Of a stretch of DNA of 64,000 bases, positions 8,940 to 16,443 are shown in pieces. Numbering within the stretch: position 1 is the stretch's first letter; the number at the start of each line of letters is the position of its first letter. The stretch spans positions 1-64,000 of the forward strand of contig DASREE010000010.1 in NCBI GenBank assembly GCA_035652235.1, given 5' to 3'. A program made the translations under genes and the position numbers. The stretch is from PALSA-612 sp035652235 (GTDB taxonomy: Bacteria > Actinomycetota > Thermoleophilia > Gaiellales > Gaiellaceae). The notes under the pieces were generated by a model. That model was not told where the DNA came from. It worked only from the letters and a program-made list of their open reading frames with translations, and searched no databases.

Positions 8940-9993
8940 CTTGGGAGAGGGCGAGCTGGCGGTGGGGCTCGAGGTTCGAGACCGAGACGCCGACGAGCCG
9001 CAGCGGTCCCGGCCGGTCACGCAGGGCGCGGTCGAGGAGCGAGCAGGCGACGTCGCCGATCGTGTCCGCGTCGTCGATCCCCGCGCTGAGGGTGGTCGAA
9101 CGGCTGCGGATGGAGAAGTCGGGGTAGCGGACCTTCGTCGTCACCGTACGGGCGCACTCGCCGCGGCGGGTGAGGTGTCCGGCGACGGCTGCGGCCATCC
9201 GCCGCAGCTCCGCGTCGAGGACGGCGCGGTCGGCGAGGTCGCGCTCGAACGTCTCCTCGTGGCCGATCGACACGCGCTCGGTCGTGAGCTCGAGCTCCCT
9301 CGGGTCGATCCCGCGGGCGCGGTCGCGCAGCATCGTGCCCACCTTGCCCGGCAGCAGCCTCGCCAGCCGGGCGTCGTCGAGAGCGGCGAGCTCGCCGACC
9401 GTCTTCACGCCCGCGCGCCCCAGGCGGAGCTCGGCCTTCGGCCCGACGCCCGGCAGCCGGCGAACGGCGAAGGGGGCGAGGTACTCGGCCTCCCGGCCCG
9501 CCGGCACGACCGTGATGCCGCCCGGCTTGCGGACGTCGCTCGCCACCTTCGCCACCACCTTGCAGGTCGCGACGCCGAGCGAGCACGTCAGGCTGGTCGC
9601 ACCTCGCACGGCCGCCTGCACCGCTTCGGCCACCCGGCGCGCCTCGAGGAAGTCCCGCGCCACCTCGCCCACGTCGAGATAGCCCTCGTCGGCACCGGTG
9701 CGCTCCACGGTCGGCACCACCTCACGCACCGCCTTCCACACCGCCTCCGAGTAGTGGCGGTAGAGCGCGTGCCGCGGGCGGACGAAGACGGCGTGGGGGC
9801 AGCAGCGCAGGGCCTCGCTGCAGCTCATGGCGGAGCGGATGCCGAAGCGCCTGGCGACGTAGTTCGCCGTCGCGACGACGCCCCGGCCACGCGGGTCGCC
9901 GCCGACGACGAGGGGCTGCCTGCGGAGCGCCGGCTCCTCCAACTCCTCGACGGCGGCGAAGAAGGCGTCGAGGTCGAGATGCGCCACGATCAC
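8932..9993 (-). CDS. dinB: DNA polymerase IV (Y-family translesion polymerase)
   Basis: Error-prone lesion-bypass polymerase, 353 aa. Catalytic acids are D7 in HLDLDAFFAAVEE and D102-E103 in TGADEGYLDVG. The helix-hairpin-helix RRLPGVGPKAELRLGRAGV follows, then a little-finger domain (about 240-345). The C-terminus SQAL lacks an obvious beta-clamp box of the QLxLF type, although HRQLALSQAL is similar. I chose the GTG at 9993 because a TATCCT box ends six bases upstream, which suggests a leaderless message. It stands alone, converging on the amine-oxidase gene with a palindrome between them. Confidence 0.93.
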   Translation of the reverse strand: MIVAHLDLDAFFAAVEELEEPALRRQPLVVGGDPRGRGVVATANYVARRFGIRSAMSCSEALRCCPHAVFVRPRHALYRHYSEAVWKAVREVVPTVERTGADEGYLDVGEVARDFLEARRVAEAVQAAVRGATSLTCSLGVATCKVVAKVASDVRKPGGITVVPAGREAEYLAPFAVRRLPGVGPKAELRLGRAGVKTVGELAALDDARLARLLPGKVGTMLRDRARGIDPRELELTTERVSIGHEETFERDLADRAVLDAELRRMAAAVAGHLTRRGECARTVTTKVRYPDFSIRSRSTTLSAGIDDADTIGDVACSLLDRALRDRPGPLRLVGVSVSNLEPHRQLALSQAL

Positions 9994-9999
9994 GGCTCC

Positions 10000-10005
10000 A
10001 GGATA
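10000..10005 (-). promoter_or_regulatory. Probable -10 box of dinB (leaderless)
   Basis: TATCCT on the minus strand followed by GGAGCC and then the GTG start codon. No good -35 match is seen. The spacing predicts transcription starting at or next to the start codon. Confidence 0.5.
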
Positions 10006-10040
10006 CGAGCGCCCGCAGCTCGGCTGGGCGGACGCCCCGG

Positions 10041-10901
10041 TCAGCGCAGCGCGCCGATCAGCGCCCCGCCCGCGACGACGAGGCAGGCGCCGATCCACAG
10101 GTGGCGGCCGACGAGCTCGCTGCGGCGGAGGAGGAAAGCGGCGAGCAGGACGCCGACGAGCGACTCGGTCGCGACGAGCGGGCTCACCACCGACACGCGC
10201 CCGCGGTAGAAGGCCTCGAACAGGAAGACGTAGGAGAGCCCCCACACGAGCCCCGACGGCGCGAACGGCCGGAGGGCGGCGCGGACGTCGCGGATCGTCC
10301 GGCCGGGGGAACGGCGCACGAGCAGGTACCCGGCCATCACGGCCAGCCCAGCGACGATCGTCGCCGAGGCGGCGAGCTGCGGCTGGACGCTCGAGCCGGT
10401 CGCCAGGTGCCGGACGAGGTTGTCGCGCGTGGCGAAGAAGGCAGCCGAGGCGAGCGCGAACAGGACACCGACGCCGCGGAAGGTGTCTGGCCGGACCTGC
10501 TCTCCGGCGAGGACGGCGCCGCCGAGGACGATGAGGACGGCTCCGAGGACGAGGGCGGCGCTGACAGGCTCGCCGAGAGCGGCGAGCGCGATCGTGACGG
10601 AGACAAGCGGCGCCGTCCCCACGAGCACCGCCGTGCGCGACGGGCCCGCGTCGCGGATGGCGAGCACGTACAGGATCTGCGAGCCGCCCGGGGCGAGCAG
10701 CCCCGCCAGCAGGAACGGCCACACTCGGCCGCCCCAGTCCCACGAGGCGAGCGCCACCGAGCCGCAGGGGACGAGGGCGACGAGCGCGGTCGCGAGCGCG
10801 CCCGCCTCCGGGTCCGGCTGCCGGCGCAGGGCGGAGCGCAGCGTCACCGACAGCGAGCCGAACAGGGCCGCCGAGCAGAGCGCGAACAGGACGGCCGACA
10901 C
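10041..10901 (-). CDS. EamA/DMT-family transporter
   Basis: Ten-helix drug/metabolite-transporter-type membrane protein, 286 aa, made of two EamA repeats of about five helices each. The first half ends near GAVLIVLGGAVLAGEQ, a pattern seen at the end of EamA domains; the second repeat ends in WIGACLVVAGGALIGAL. The substrate is unknown; relatives export amino acids or metabolites. The GTG start at 10901 lies six bases after a TAGCCT box, and its promoter overlaps that of the divergent reductase gene. It is upstream of dinB on the same strand with a 47-base gap. Confidence 0.85.
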   Translation of the reverse strand: MSAVLFALCSAALFGSLSVTLRSALRRQPDPEAGALATALVALVPCGSVALASWDWGGRVWPFLLAGLLAPGGSQILYVLAIRDAGPSRTAVLVGTAPLVSVTIALAALGEPVSAALVLGAVLIVLGGAVLAGEQVRPDTFRGVGVLFALASAAFFATRDNLVRHLATGSSVQPQLAASATIVAGLAVMAGYLLVRRSPGRTIRDVRAALRPFAPSGLVWGLSYVFLFEAFYRGRVSVVSPLVATESLVGVLLAAFLLRRSELVGRHLWIGACLVVAGGALIGALR

Positions 10902-10907
10902 GCGGCG

Positions 10908-10919
10908 AGGCTATAGGGT
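10908..10919. promoter_or_regulatory. Overlapping divergent -10 boxes
   Basis: On the minus strand TAGCCT (10913 to 10908) precedes the EamA GTG by six bases. On the plus strand TAGGGT (10914-10919) precedes the reductase GTG at 10926 by six bases. Both genes appear to be leaderless and share a compact 24-base control region. Confidence 0.5.
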
Positions 10920-10925
10920 TGCACC

Positions 10926-11876
10926 GTGGCGATCAGGCGGGTGTGCGTCGTCGGCGGCGGGGTGATCGGGAGCCTCTACGCCGCTCATCTCGCCCGCGTC
11001 GCGCAGGTGACGGTGCTGACGCGGCGGCCCGAGCACGCACGCGCGCTCGTCGCCGACGGCCTGCGCGTGTCGGGCAAGAGCAACTTCACGGCGCGGGTGG
11101 CGGCGACCGCCGACGCGGCCGAGCTGGACGGGGCCGATCTCGTCATCCTGGCGACGAAGGCGACCGACCTCGAAGCGGTGGTGGCGGAGCTCGCGGGCCG
11201 GCTCGCAGGCGCGACCGCGATGACGATCCAGAACGGGCTCGGCGCGGAGGAGATCGTCCGCGCGCACGGGGAGCGGCCGCTCGTCTCCGCGGTCACGTTC
11301 ATGAGCGGCGTGCGTCATTCGGACTCGCACGTCGAGTACGAGCTCGACACCGAGACCTGGCTCGGCCCGTTCGCGGACACGACGACCTTCGAGCACGTGC
11401 AGGAGATCGAGCGCCTGCTGCGCGAGTCGGGGCTGAAGGCGCGTGCGTTCCCCGACCTACGGCCGGCGCAGTGGTCGAAGCTCGTGTTCAACGCCACTGT
11501 GAACACGGTGGCGGCCCTCACCGACCTGCCGCACGTGAGCGCGTTCGCGCGCGTGTCCGACCCCGCCGACCTCGGCCTGCTCGTGCGCGACCTGATGGAC
11601 GAGGGCAAACGCGTTGCCGCTGCGGTCGGCGTCGCGTTGCACGAGGATCCGTGGGAGATGAACGTCGAGGCGGTACGCAGAGGTGAGACCGAGGCGGCCG
11701 CCGGCGCGTACGCGCACGTCCCGTCCATGCTCGACGACGTCCGCTCCCGGCGGCGCACGGAAGTCGACTTCATCACCGGCTCGCTCGTGCGCGAGGCGAC
11801 GCGCGTGGGGGTGTCCGTGCCGCTGCACACGGCCATGTACCGCCTGGTCAGGGCTCGGGAGTCCGCGTACCTGTGA
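10926..11876 (+). CDS. Ketopantoate reductase-family protein (first paralogue)
   Basis: NADPH-dependent 2-dehydropantoate 2-reductase fold (ApbA/PanE), 316 aa. The dinucleotide motif VCVVGGGVIGSLYAAHLA opens the protein; VILATKATDLEAVV and the QNGLG turn follow. The catalytic-lysine position is in WSKLVFNATVNTVAALT, and the C-terminal domain carries PSMLDDVRSRRRTEVDFITG. Such proteins reduce 2-oxo acids. A second paralogue lies 73 bases downstream, and no panB/panC is present, so a role in pantothenate synthesis is not supported by context. It may reduce an oxo acid made by the operon that follows. Confidence 0.86.
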   Translation: MAIRRVCVVGGGVIGSLYAAHLARVAQVTVLTRRPEHARALVADGLRVSGKSNFTARVAATADAAELDGADLVILATKATDLEAVVAELAGRLAGATAMTIQNGLGAEEIVRAHGERPLVSAVTFMSGVRHSDSHVEYELDTETWLGPFADTTTFEHVQEIERLLRESGLKARAFPDLRPAQWSKLVFNATVNTVAALTDLPHVSAFARVSDPADLGLLVRDLMDEGKRVAAAVGVALHEDPWEMNVEAVRRGETEAAAGAYAHVPSMLDDVRSRRRTEVDFITGSLVREATRVGVSVPLHTAMYRLVRARESAYL

Positions 11877-11949
11877 GCCGGCTGCGGACGGTCCGCCACG
11901 CGGTCGTGTCGGGGTCTGACCGCCTGCCAAGGCTCGGAGGAGCGCGTCC

Positions 11950-12864
11950 ATGAGGGTCTGCGTCGTCGGCTGCGGCGCGGTCGGGTCGCTGTTCGCCGCC
12001 GCGCTCGCGCAGCTGGAGGAGGTCGAGGTGTGGGCCTACGACCGCGACGAGGCGCACGTGGCCGCGATCGAGGCGCACGGGCTGCGCGTCACGGGCGCCG
12101 GCGAGCTCGTCGGCCGGCTGCGGGCGACGGCCGACCCGGCCGAGCTGCCACCGTGCGACTTCGGCATCGTCGCGGTGAAGAGCATGATCACGGCCACGGC
12201 GATGGCAGAGACGGCGCACGCGTTCCGACGCGGCGCCGTCTGCTCGGTCCAGAACGGTGCGGGGAACGAGGAGCTGATCGCCGAGCACGTACGCGAGGTG
12301 ATACGCGGCACCACCTTCCCGGCCGGGCACGTCGCCGGGCCCGGGCACGTCGTCTGGGACACGAAGGGCGACACGCACATCGGGCCGTTCGAGCCGAGCC
12401 CGGCGCCGATGGAGAAGGTCCGCGCGCTCGCGGAGGCGTGCACGCGCGGCGGCATGCCGACGCACGCCCTCGAGGACGCGCGCGGCGCCCAGTGGCGCAA
12501 GCTCATCTTCAACGCGGCCTCGAATGCGATCGGCGCGCTCACCGGGCTGACGCACGGGCGCATCGCCGAGCCGCCCACGCGGGAGCTCGCCTGGGCGGTG
12601 ATGGCCGAGGGGCGCGCGGTCTCGGACGCCCAGGGTATCGTGCTCGACGCCAGCCCCGAGGAGCTGTTCGACTTCGCGGCGCGCAGGGAGGTCGCCTACG
12701 ACCACAAACCGTCGATGCTCCAGGACGTCGAGGTGGGCCGGCCGACGGAGATCGACTTCCTCAACGGCGCCATCGTCCGCTTCGGCGAGCAGCACGGGAT
12801 AGACGCGCCGCTCAACCGCGCGCTGACGGCGCTCGTGAAGGGCCTGGAACGGAGCCGCGCATGA
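11950..12864 (+). CDS. Ketopantoate reductase-family protein (second paralogue)
   Basis: Second ApbA/PanE-fold reductase, 304 aa, clearly related to the gene before it. It has VCVVGCGAVGSLFAAALA at the NADPH site, VQNGAGNEE, the catalytic-lysine region WRKLIFNAASNAIGALTG, and PSMLQDVEVGRPTEIDFLNG. An SD-like GGAGGAG lies eight bases before the ATG. Its stop overlaps the ATG of the M24 gene (ATGA), so it is the first gene of a tight four-gene cluster with the M24-like, LLM and deiminase-fold genes. The likely job is reduction of an oxo intermediate of that unknown pathway. Confidence 0.86.
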   Translation: MRVCVVGCGAVGSLFAAALAQLEEVEVWAYDRDEAHVAAIEAHGLRVTGAGELVGRLRATADPAELPPCDFGIVAVKSMITATAMAETAHAFRRGAVCSVQNGAGNEELIAEHVREVIRGTTFPAGHVAGPGHVVWDTKGDTHIGPFEPSPAPMEKVRALAEACTRGGMPTHALEDARGAQWRKLIFNAASNAIGALTGLTHGRIAEPPTRELAWAVMAEGRAVSDAQGIVLDASPEELFDFAARREVAYDHKPSMLQDVEVGRPTEIDFLNGAIVRFGEQHGIDAPLNRALTALVKGLERSRA

Positions 12865-14006
12865 CCATCCCCACCTCGCCGGCCGAGATCGAGCGCCGCT
12901 ACGCAGCCGTGCGTGCGGCGGCGCAGGCGGAGGGGGTCGACGCCGTCGTCGTGTCCGGCTCGGAGTACACCGGCTTCGAGGGCGCGGTGCGCTACCTGTC
13001 GGGCTTCCGGATCCTGCACCGCTATGCCTACGTCGTCCTGCCGGCCGACGGGGAGCCGTCCGTCGTCTACCCGCGCGAGGCGCGCTGGGTCGGCGACCAC
13101 TCCGAGGCCTGGGTGGAGGAGCAGGTGTTCGCCGAGCATCCCGGACGCTGGCTCGCCGAGCGCGCGCGCGACCGGGGCTGGCGCCGCCTCGGCGTGTACG
13201 GCCTCGACTACGTGATGCCGGTGCGGGACTACCGGGCGCTCGCCGACGGCCCGGCCGAGATCGTCCCCTTCGACCAGCAGTTCGACCTGGCGCGGGCGGT
13301 CAAGTCCGGCGAGGAGCTCGACTCGGTGCGCGAGAGCATGCGCATCAACGAGGCGGGCGTCGAGGCCGTCCTCGCCGCCTACGAGCCCGGCAGGACGGAG
13401 GCGGAGCTGATGGGCGAGGCGGAGCGTGTCTTCACCGCGGCCGGGTGCTACCGGACGACGATGGACATGATCATCGGAGGCCCCGGGGGCGCCGCCTACC
13501 CGGAGTTCCGCTTTCCCGCCGTCGACCGGACGGTCGGCTCGGGCGAGCTGCTCCTCTACGGCCTCGAGATCGCCGGCCCGGGCGGGCACTGGGTCGAGTT
13601 CTCGCGGCCGATCTGCGCGGGTACGCCCTCCGCCGAGACCCTGGCCGCGATGGACGCCTACTGCGAGTACTACGAGGCGGCGAAGCGGACGATGCGCGCG
13701 GGGCAGACGGCCCACGACGTGCACACGGCTGTGTCCAAGGGTTTCCTCGAGCGCGGCTTCACGCTCGGCCACGTCACCGGTCACTCGATCGGCATGACGA
13801 TGATCGAGCACCCGCGCATCGGTGAGGGAAACGAGGTGGAGCTGCGGGAGAACATGGTCGTCTCCATGCATCCGCACGCGATCACGGCCGACGAGCGCAC
13901 CTGCCTGTACATGCAGGACACGTGGCTCGTCACTGCGGGCGGCGGCGTGCCCTTCTCGCAGGTGCCGCTTCGGATCTACTCCGCCTCGGAGCGCTCGCTA
14001 GCGTGA
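12861..14006 (+). CDS. M24-fold hydrolase without metal ligands (creatinase/ectoine-hydrolase-like)
   Basis: Pita-bread-fold protein, 381 aa: N-terminal creatinase domain (about 1-140), then the M24 catalytic domain (about 150-375). The five metal-binding positions of active aminopeptidases appear substituted. The first Asp region reads LLYGLEIAGPGGHW, the second Asp position is E246, the HE of the usual motif is IEH after GHSIGMT (H308 is kept), the Glu of EPG is H337 (MHPHA), and the last Glu is near Q352. Metal-free M24 members include creatinase and ectoine hydrolase (DoeA/EutD), which open C-N bonds. Neighbouring reductase, LLM and deiminase-fold genes support a catabolic amidino- or cyclic-amidine hydrolase rather than a peptidase. 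Confidence 0.78.
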   Translation: MTIPTSPAEIERRYAAVRAAAQAEGVDAVVVSGSEYTGFEGAVRYLSGFRILHRYAYVVLPADGEPSVVYPREARWVGDHSEAWVEEQVFAEHPGRWLAERARDRGWRRLGVYGLDYVMPVRDYRALADGPAEIVPFDQQFDLARAVKSGEELDSVRESMRINEAGVEAVLAAYEPGRTEAELMGEAERVFTAAGCYRTTMDMIIGGPGGAAYPEFRFPAVDRTVGSGELLLYGLEIAGPGGHWVEFSRPICAGTPSAETLAAMDAYCEYYEAAKRTMRAGQTAHDVHTAVSKGFLERGFTLGHVTGHSIGMTMIEHPRIGEGNEVELRENMVVSMHPHAITADERTCLYMQDTWLVTAGGGVPFSQVPLRIYSASERSLA

Positions 14007-15061
14007 ACGTGCTCGACGTCTTCCTGGAGGCGCTGCCGCCGGCGCTGCAGGTCGACTACGCAGCTCGCGCCGAGCAGCGGGGCTTCCGCGCGGCCTGGTT
14101 CCCGGAGATCACCTTCGGCGACGCGTTCGGGCCGGCCACCGCGGCCGCCGTGCGCACGGAGCGGCTCGGCCTCGGCACCGGCGTCGTCGGCATCTGGAGC
14201 CGCTCGCCCGTGACCATGGCGCTGCAGGCGGCGACGCTGAACGAGCTGTCCGGCGGGCGCCTGCTGCTCGGCGTCGGCCTGCAGGCGCGCGGCTACGTCG
14301 AGGGCTGGCACGGCCAGCGCTACGAGCGGCCGGTGCGGGCGATGAAGGAGTTCGTCACCATCCTGCGCCGCATCCTCGCCGGCGAGGCCGTGACCTTCGA
14401 GGGCGACGTCTTCTCCGTCCGCGGCTTCCAGCTGCAGATGCAGCCGCCGGAGCGGCCGGCGCGGATCTACATCGCGGCCATCGGCCCGCAGATGACGAGG
14501 CTGGCCGGCGAGATCGCCGACGGGGTGATCGGCTACTGCTACTCGGTCGAGTACGTGCGCGAGTCGGTGCTGCCGAACCTGCGTACCGGGGCGGCGCGGG
14601 CCGGGCGGACGTTGGAGGGTTTCGACGTCGCCTGCGGCTTCCCCACGATCGTGACGCCGGACGACTCTGGGCTCGAGCAGATCAGGGGGCAGGTGATGAT
14701 GTTCGCGACGGCGAAGAGCTCGTCGCCCGAGTACGCGTCCAGCTTCGCCGCGGCCGGGTTCGACGTCGGCCCGATCCAGGAGCGGGTCGACGCGGGCGAC
14801 GTGGACGGCGCGCTCGCCCTCGTCACGCCGGAGATGGCGAACGCGGTCACGATCGCCGGCTCGCCCGACAACGTGAGACGGCGGATCGACGCCTACCGCG
14901 CCGCCGGGCTGACGACCGTGGCGCTCAACCCGTCGCCGCCGGACGTGTGGTTCCCCCTCTACCAGGGGCATTTCCCCGACGACGCGCTCGCCCGGATGCC
15001 CGAGTTCTCCTTCCCCGCCTACCTGGGGGTGATCGACTCGACGCTGGAGGTGCCGACATGA
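14003..15061 (+). CDS. LLM-class flavin-dependent oxidoreductase
   Basis: Luciferase-like (F420- or FMN-dependent) TIM-barrel enzyme, 352 aa, from a GTG overlapping the M24 stop (GTGA). Family features include AAWFPEITFGDAFGP, LGTGVVGIWSRSPVTMALQA and LSGGRLLLGVGLQARGYVEG. The region AIGPQMTRLAGEIADGVIG corresponds to the cofactor phosphate-binding part. This branch resembles methylenetetrahydromethanopterin-reductase-like actinobacterial proteins that use F420. Substrate unknown. Position in the cluster suggests it oxidises or reduces the compound handled by the flanking C-N hydrolases. Its stop overlaps the next ATG. Confidence 0.84.
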   Translation: MNVLDVFLEALPPALQVDYAARAEQRGFRAAWFPEITFGDAFGPATAAAVRTERLGLGTGVVGIWSRSPVTMALQAATLNELSGGRLLLGVGLQARGYVEGWHGQRYERPVRAMKEFVTILRRILAGEAVTFEGDVFSVRGFQLQMQPPERPARIYIAAIGPQMTRLAGEIADGVIGYCYSVEYVRESVLPNLRTGAARAGRTLEGFDVACGFPTIVTPDDSGLEQIRGQVMMFATAKSSSPEYASSFAAAGFDVGPIQERVDAGDVDGALALVTPEMANAVTIAGSPDNVRRRIDAYRAAGLTTVALNPSPPDVWFPLYQGHFPDDALARMPEFSFPAYLGVIDSTLEVPT

Positions 15062-16185
15062 ACGCCCGCGAGACCGTCCCCTTCCGGCTCGTCACCGCCG
15101 ACGGCGAGACGATCGAGCTCGCGTACTCGTCGCCGCGAGCGCAGGCCGAGCACGACGAATGGCAGGTGCTCGAACAGCTGCCCTGGTTCGAGCGGGGCAA
15201 GCCGCTGCGGAACTGGATGCTGCACGAGACGGACTTCTACGACGAGGTCGAGGCGATCTGGGGCCGCCGCTTCGGCGCCGAGGGAATCGGCACGCTGCGG
15301 GAGGTCCTCGTCTCGCGCCCGACGGAGAACGAGACGCGCCCCGAGTACGCGCAGGAGTGGCAGTACTACTACTCGTCGGCGGCCGGGAACGCCGACCTGG
15401 GCAGGCTGCGGGCGCAGTTCGACGAGTACTACGACGTGCTGCGCGCGAACGGCGTGCGCGTCCACTCGATCGAGGCGCCCGTGCCGGCGATCGGCGCCTA
15501 CGGCTACATCAAGAACCTCGTCACGCTCGCGGGCGCCGGGCTGGTCGTGCGCGGCGGCGCGATCATGCACCGCTACGGGCTCGGCTCCTGGCAGCGCGGC
15601 CGCGAGGTGATTTGGGCGAAGGCGTTCGCCGCCCTGCAGCTGCCTGTGTACCTGACCATCCACGGCACGGGCATCTGCGAGCCGGGCGCCGGCCGCTGGC
15701 TCGACTCGACGACGTTCGTCTTCAACGAGGGCGTCGTCGCGAACGAGGAGGGTCTGCGCCAGCTTCGCTTCGTGCTCGAGGGGCTGGGGGTGGAGCTGAT
15801 CGTCGCGCACAGCCCGGGCTGGTACGACTCGATCGGTCACGGCTCGATCGGCACGAGCCACATGGACATGGTCCTGCTCGTCGCCGACGAGCGGCTGGCG
15901 GTGCTCTCCCCGCATCTCGTCAACTACGGGTTCGTGCGCGAGCTTCTGCGCCGCGATTTCCGTATCGTCGAGGTGCCGGTCGAGGAGTACTGGGACCTGG
16001 CCGTGAACGGTGTCACGCTCGAGCCCGGGAAGATCGTCGTCAACAAGGGTTCGCCCAGCGTGGTCGACGCGCTCGAGCGCTCCGGCGTCGAGGTGATCCA
16101 GGTCGACTTCTCGGAGAGCCAGAAGTTCGCCATCGCCGGGTTGCACTGCGCGACGCTCGAGCTCGTCCGCGACCAGCCGCGATAG
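15058..16185 (+). CDS. Amidinotransferase/arginine-deiminase-fold hydrolase
   Basis: Beta/alpha-propeller (pentein) enzyme of 375 aa, related to dimethylargininase, arginine deiminase and glycine amidinotransferase. The catalytic triad positions are readable: H268 and D270 in GTSHMDMVLLV and the nucleophile C364 in AGLHCATLELV. The usual first acid motif (EGGD) is represented by CEPGAG with E208. The guanidine-binding Arg-Asp step is replaced by YIKNLVTLAGAG, so the substrate may not be plain arginine. It is the last gene of the cluster, after the metal-free M24 protein and the LLM enzyme, and is followed by two palindromes in the convergent gap. Confidence 0.8.
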   Translation: MNARETVPFRLVTADGETIELAYSSPRAQAEHDEWQVLEQLPWFERGKPLRNWMLHETDFYDEVEAIWGRRFGAEGIGTLREVLVSRPTENETRPEYAQEWQYYYSSAAGNADLGRLRAQFDEYYDVLRANGVRVHSIEAPVPAIGAYGYIKNLVTLAGAGLVVRGGAIMHRYGLGSWQRGREVIWAKAFAALQLPVYLTIHGTGICEPGAGRWLDSTTFVFNEGVVANEEGLRQLRFVLEGLGVELIVAHSPGWYDSIGHGSIGTSHMDMVLLVADERLAVLSPHLVNYGFVRELLRRDFRIVEVPVEEYWDLAVNGVTLEPGKIVVNKGSPSVVDALERSGVEVIQVDFSESQKFAIAGLHCATLELVRDQPR

Positions 16186-16222
16186 GCGTCGGCGGGAAGC
16201 GCGGGCAACCACCGCCGCGCCT

Positions 16223-16255
16223 CGGGGCCAAGTAACAGACTGTTACTTGGCCCCG
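16223..16255. repeat. Copy 2 of the palindrome: 33-base perfect inverted repeat
   Basis: Two 16-base arms (CGGGGCCAAGTAACAG and its exact complement CTGTTACTTGGCCCCG) surround a single A. It lies 38 bases after the deiminase-fold gene, in the gap between converging genes. It could fold as a bidirectional terminator hairpin (no U tract) or serve as a dyad for a DNA-binding protein. Conservation of the sequence itself in four copies, rather than pairing alone, favours a recognised sequence. Confidence 0.75.
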
Positions 16256-16337
16256 GGCGTTGGGCTTGGATTGGGTGACGGCCGCCTCGCGGGTGCGGTG
16301 GCCGCCTCCTCACGCCTCACGCAGCACGGCGCATGCT

Positions 16338-16358
16338 CAAGTAGCAGACTGTCACTTG
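16338..16358. repeat. Copy 3 of the palindrome, diverged
   Basis: CAAGTAGCAG, A, CTGTCACTTG: the core has one transition in each arm compared with copy 2, and these break pairing at two positions. It is centred 109 bases from copy 2 in the same convergent gap. The rest of this gap (16186-16443) shows no coding signal. Confidence 0.55.
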
Positions 16359-16443
16359 GGGGCCTCGGGGGGACCGGGCGCCCGACCGCCCGGGTGCTCC
16401 GGTCGCCGCACGCGGCGCTCTGGCGCCCGCGCCCGGGGCGCCG

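Noticed and set aside
12861..14006. Standard Xaa-Pro aminopeptidase
   Set aside because: Positions of the metal ligands are substituted, unlike the second M24 gene at 32199, where they are nearly complete.
16223..16358. Palindromes 2 and 3 as terminal repeats of a miniature mobile element (MITE)
   Set aside because: The 136-base interval has no target-site duplication that I can see, and the two other copies are single. A terminator or extragenic repeat is simpler.
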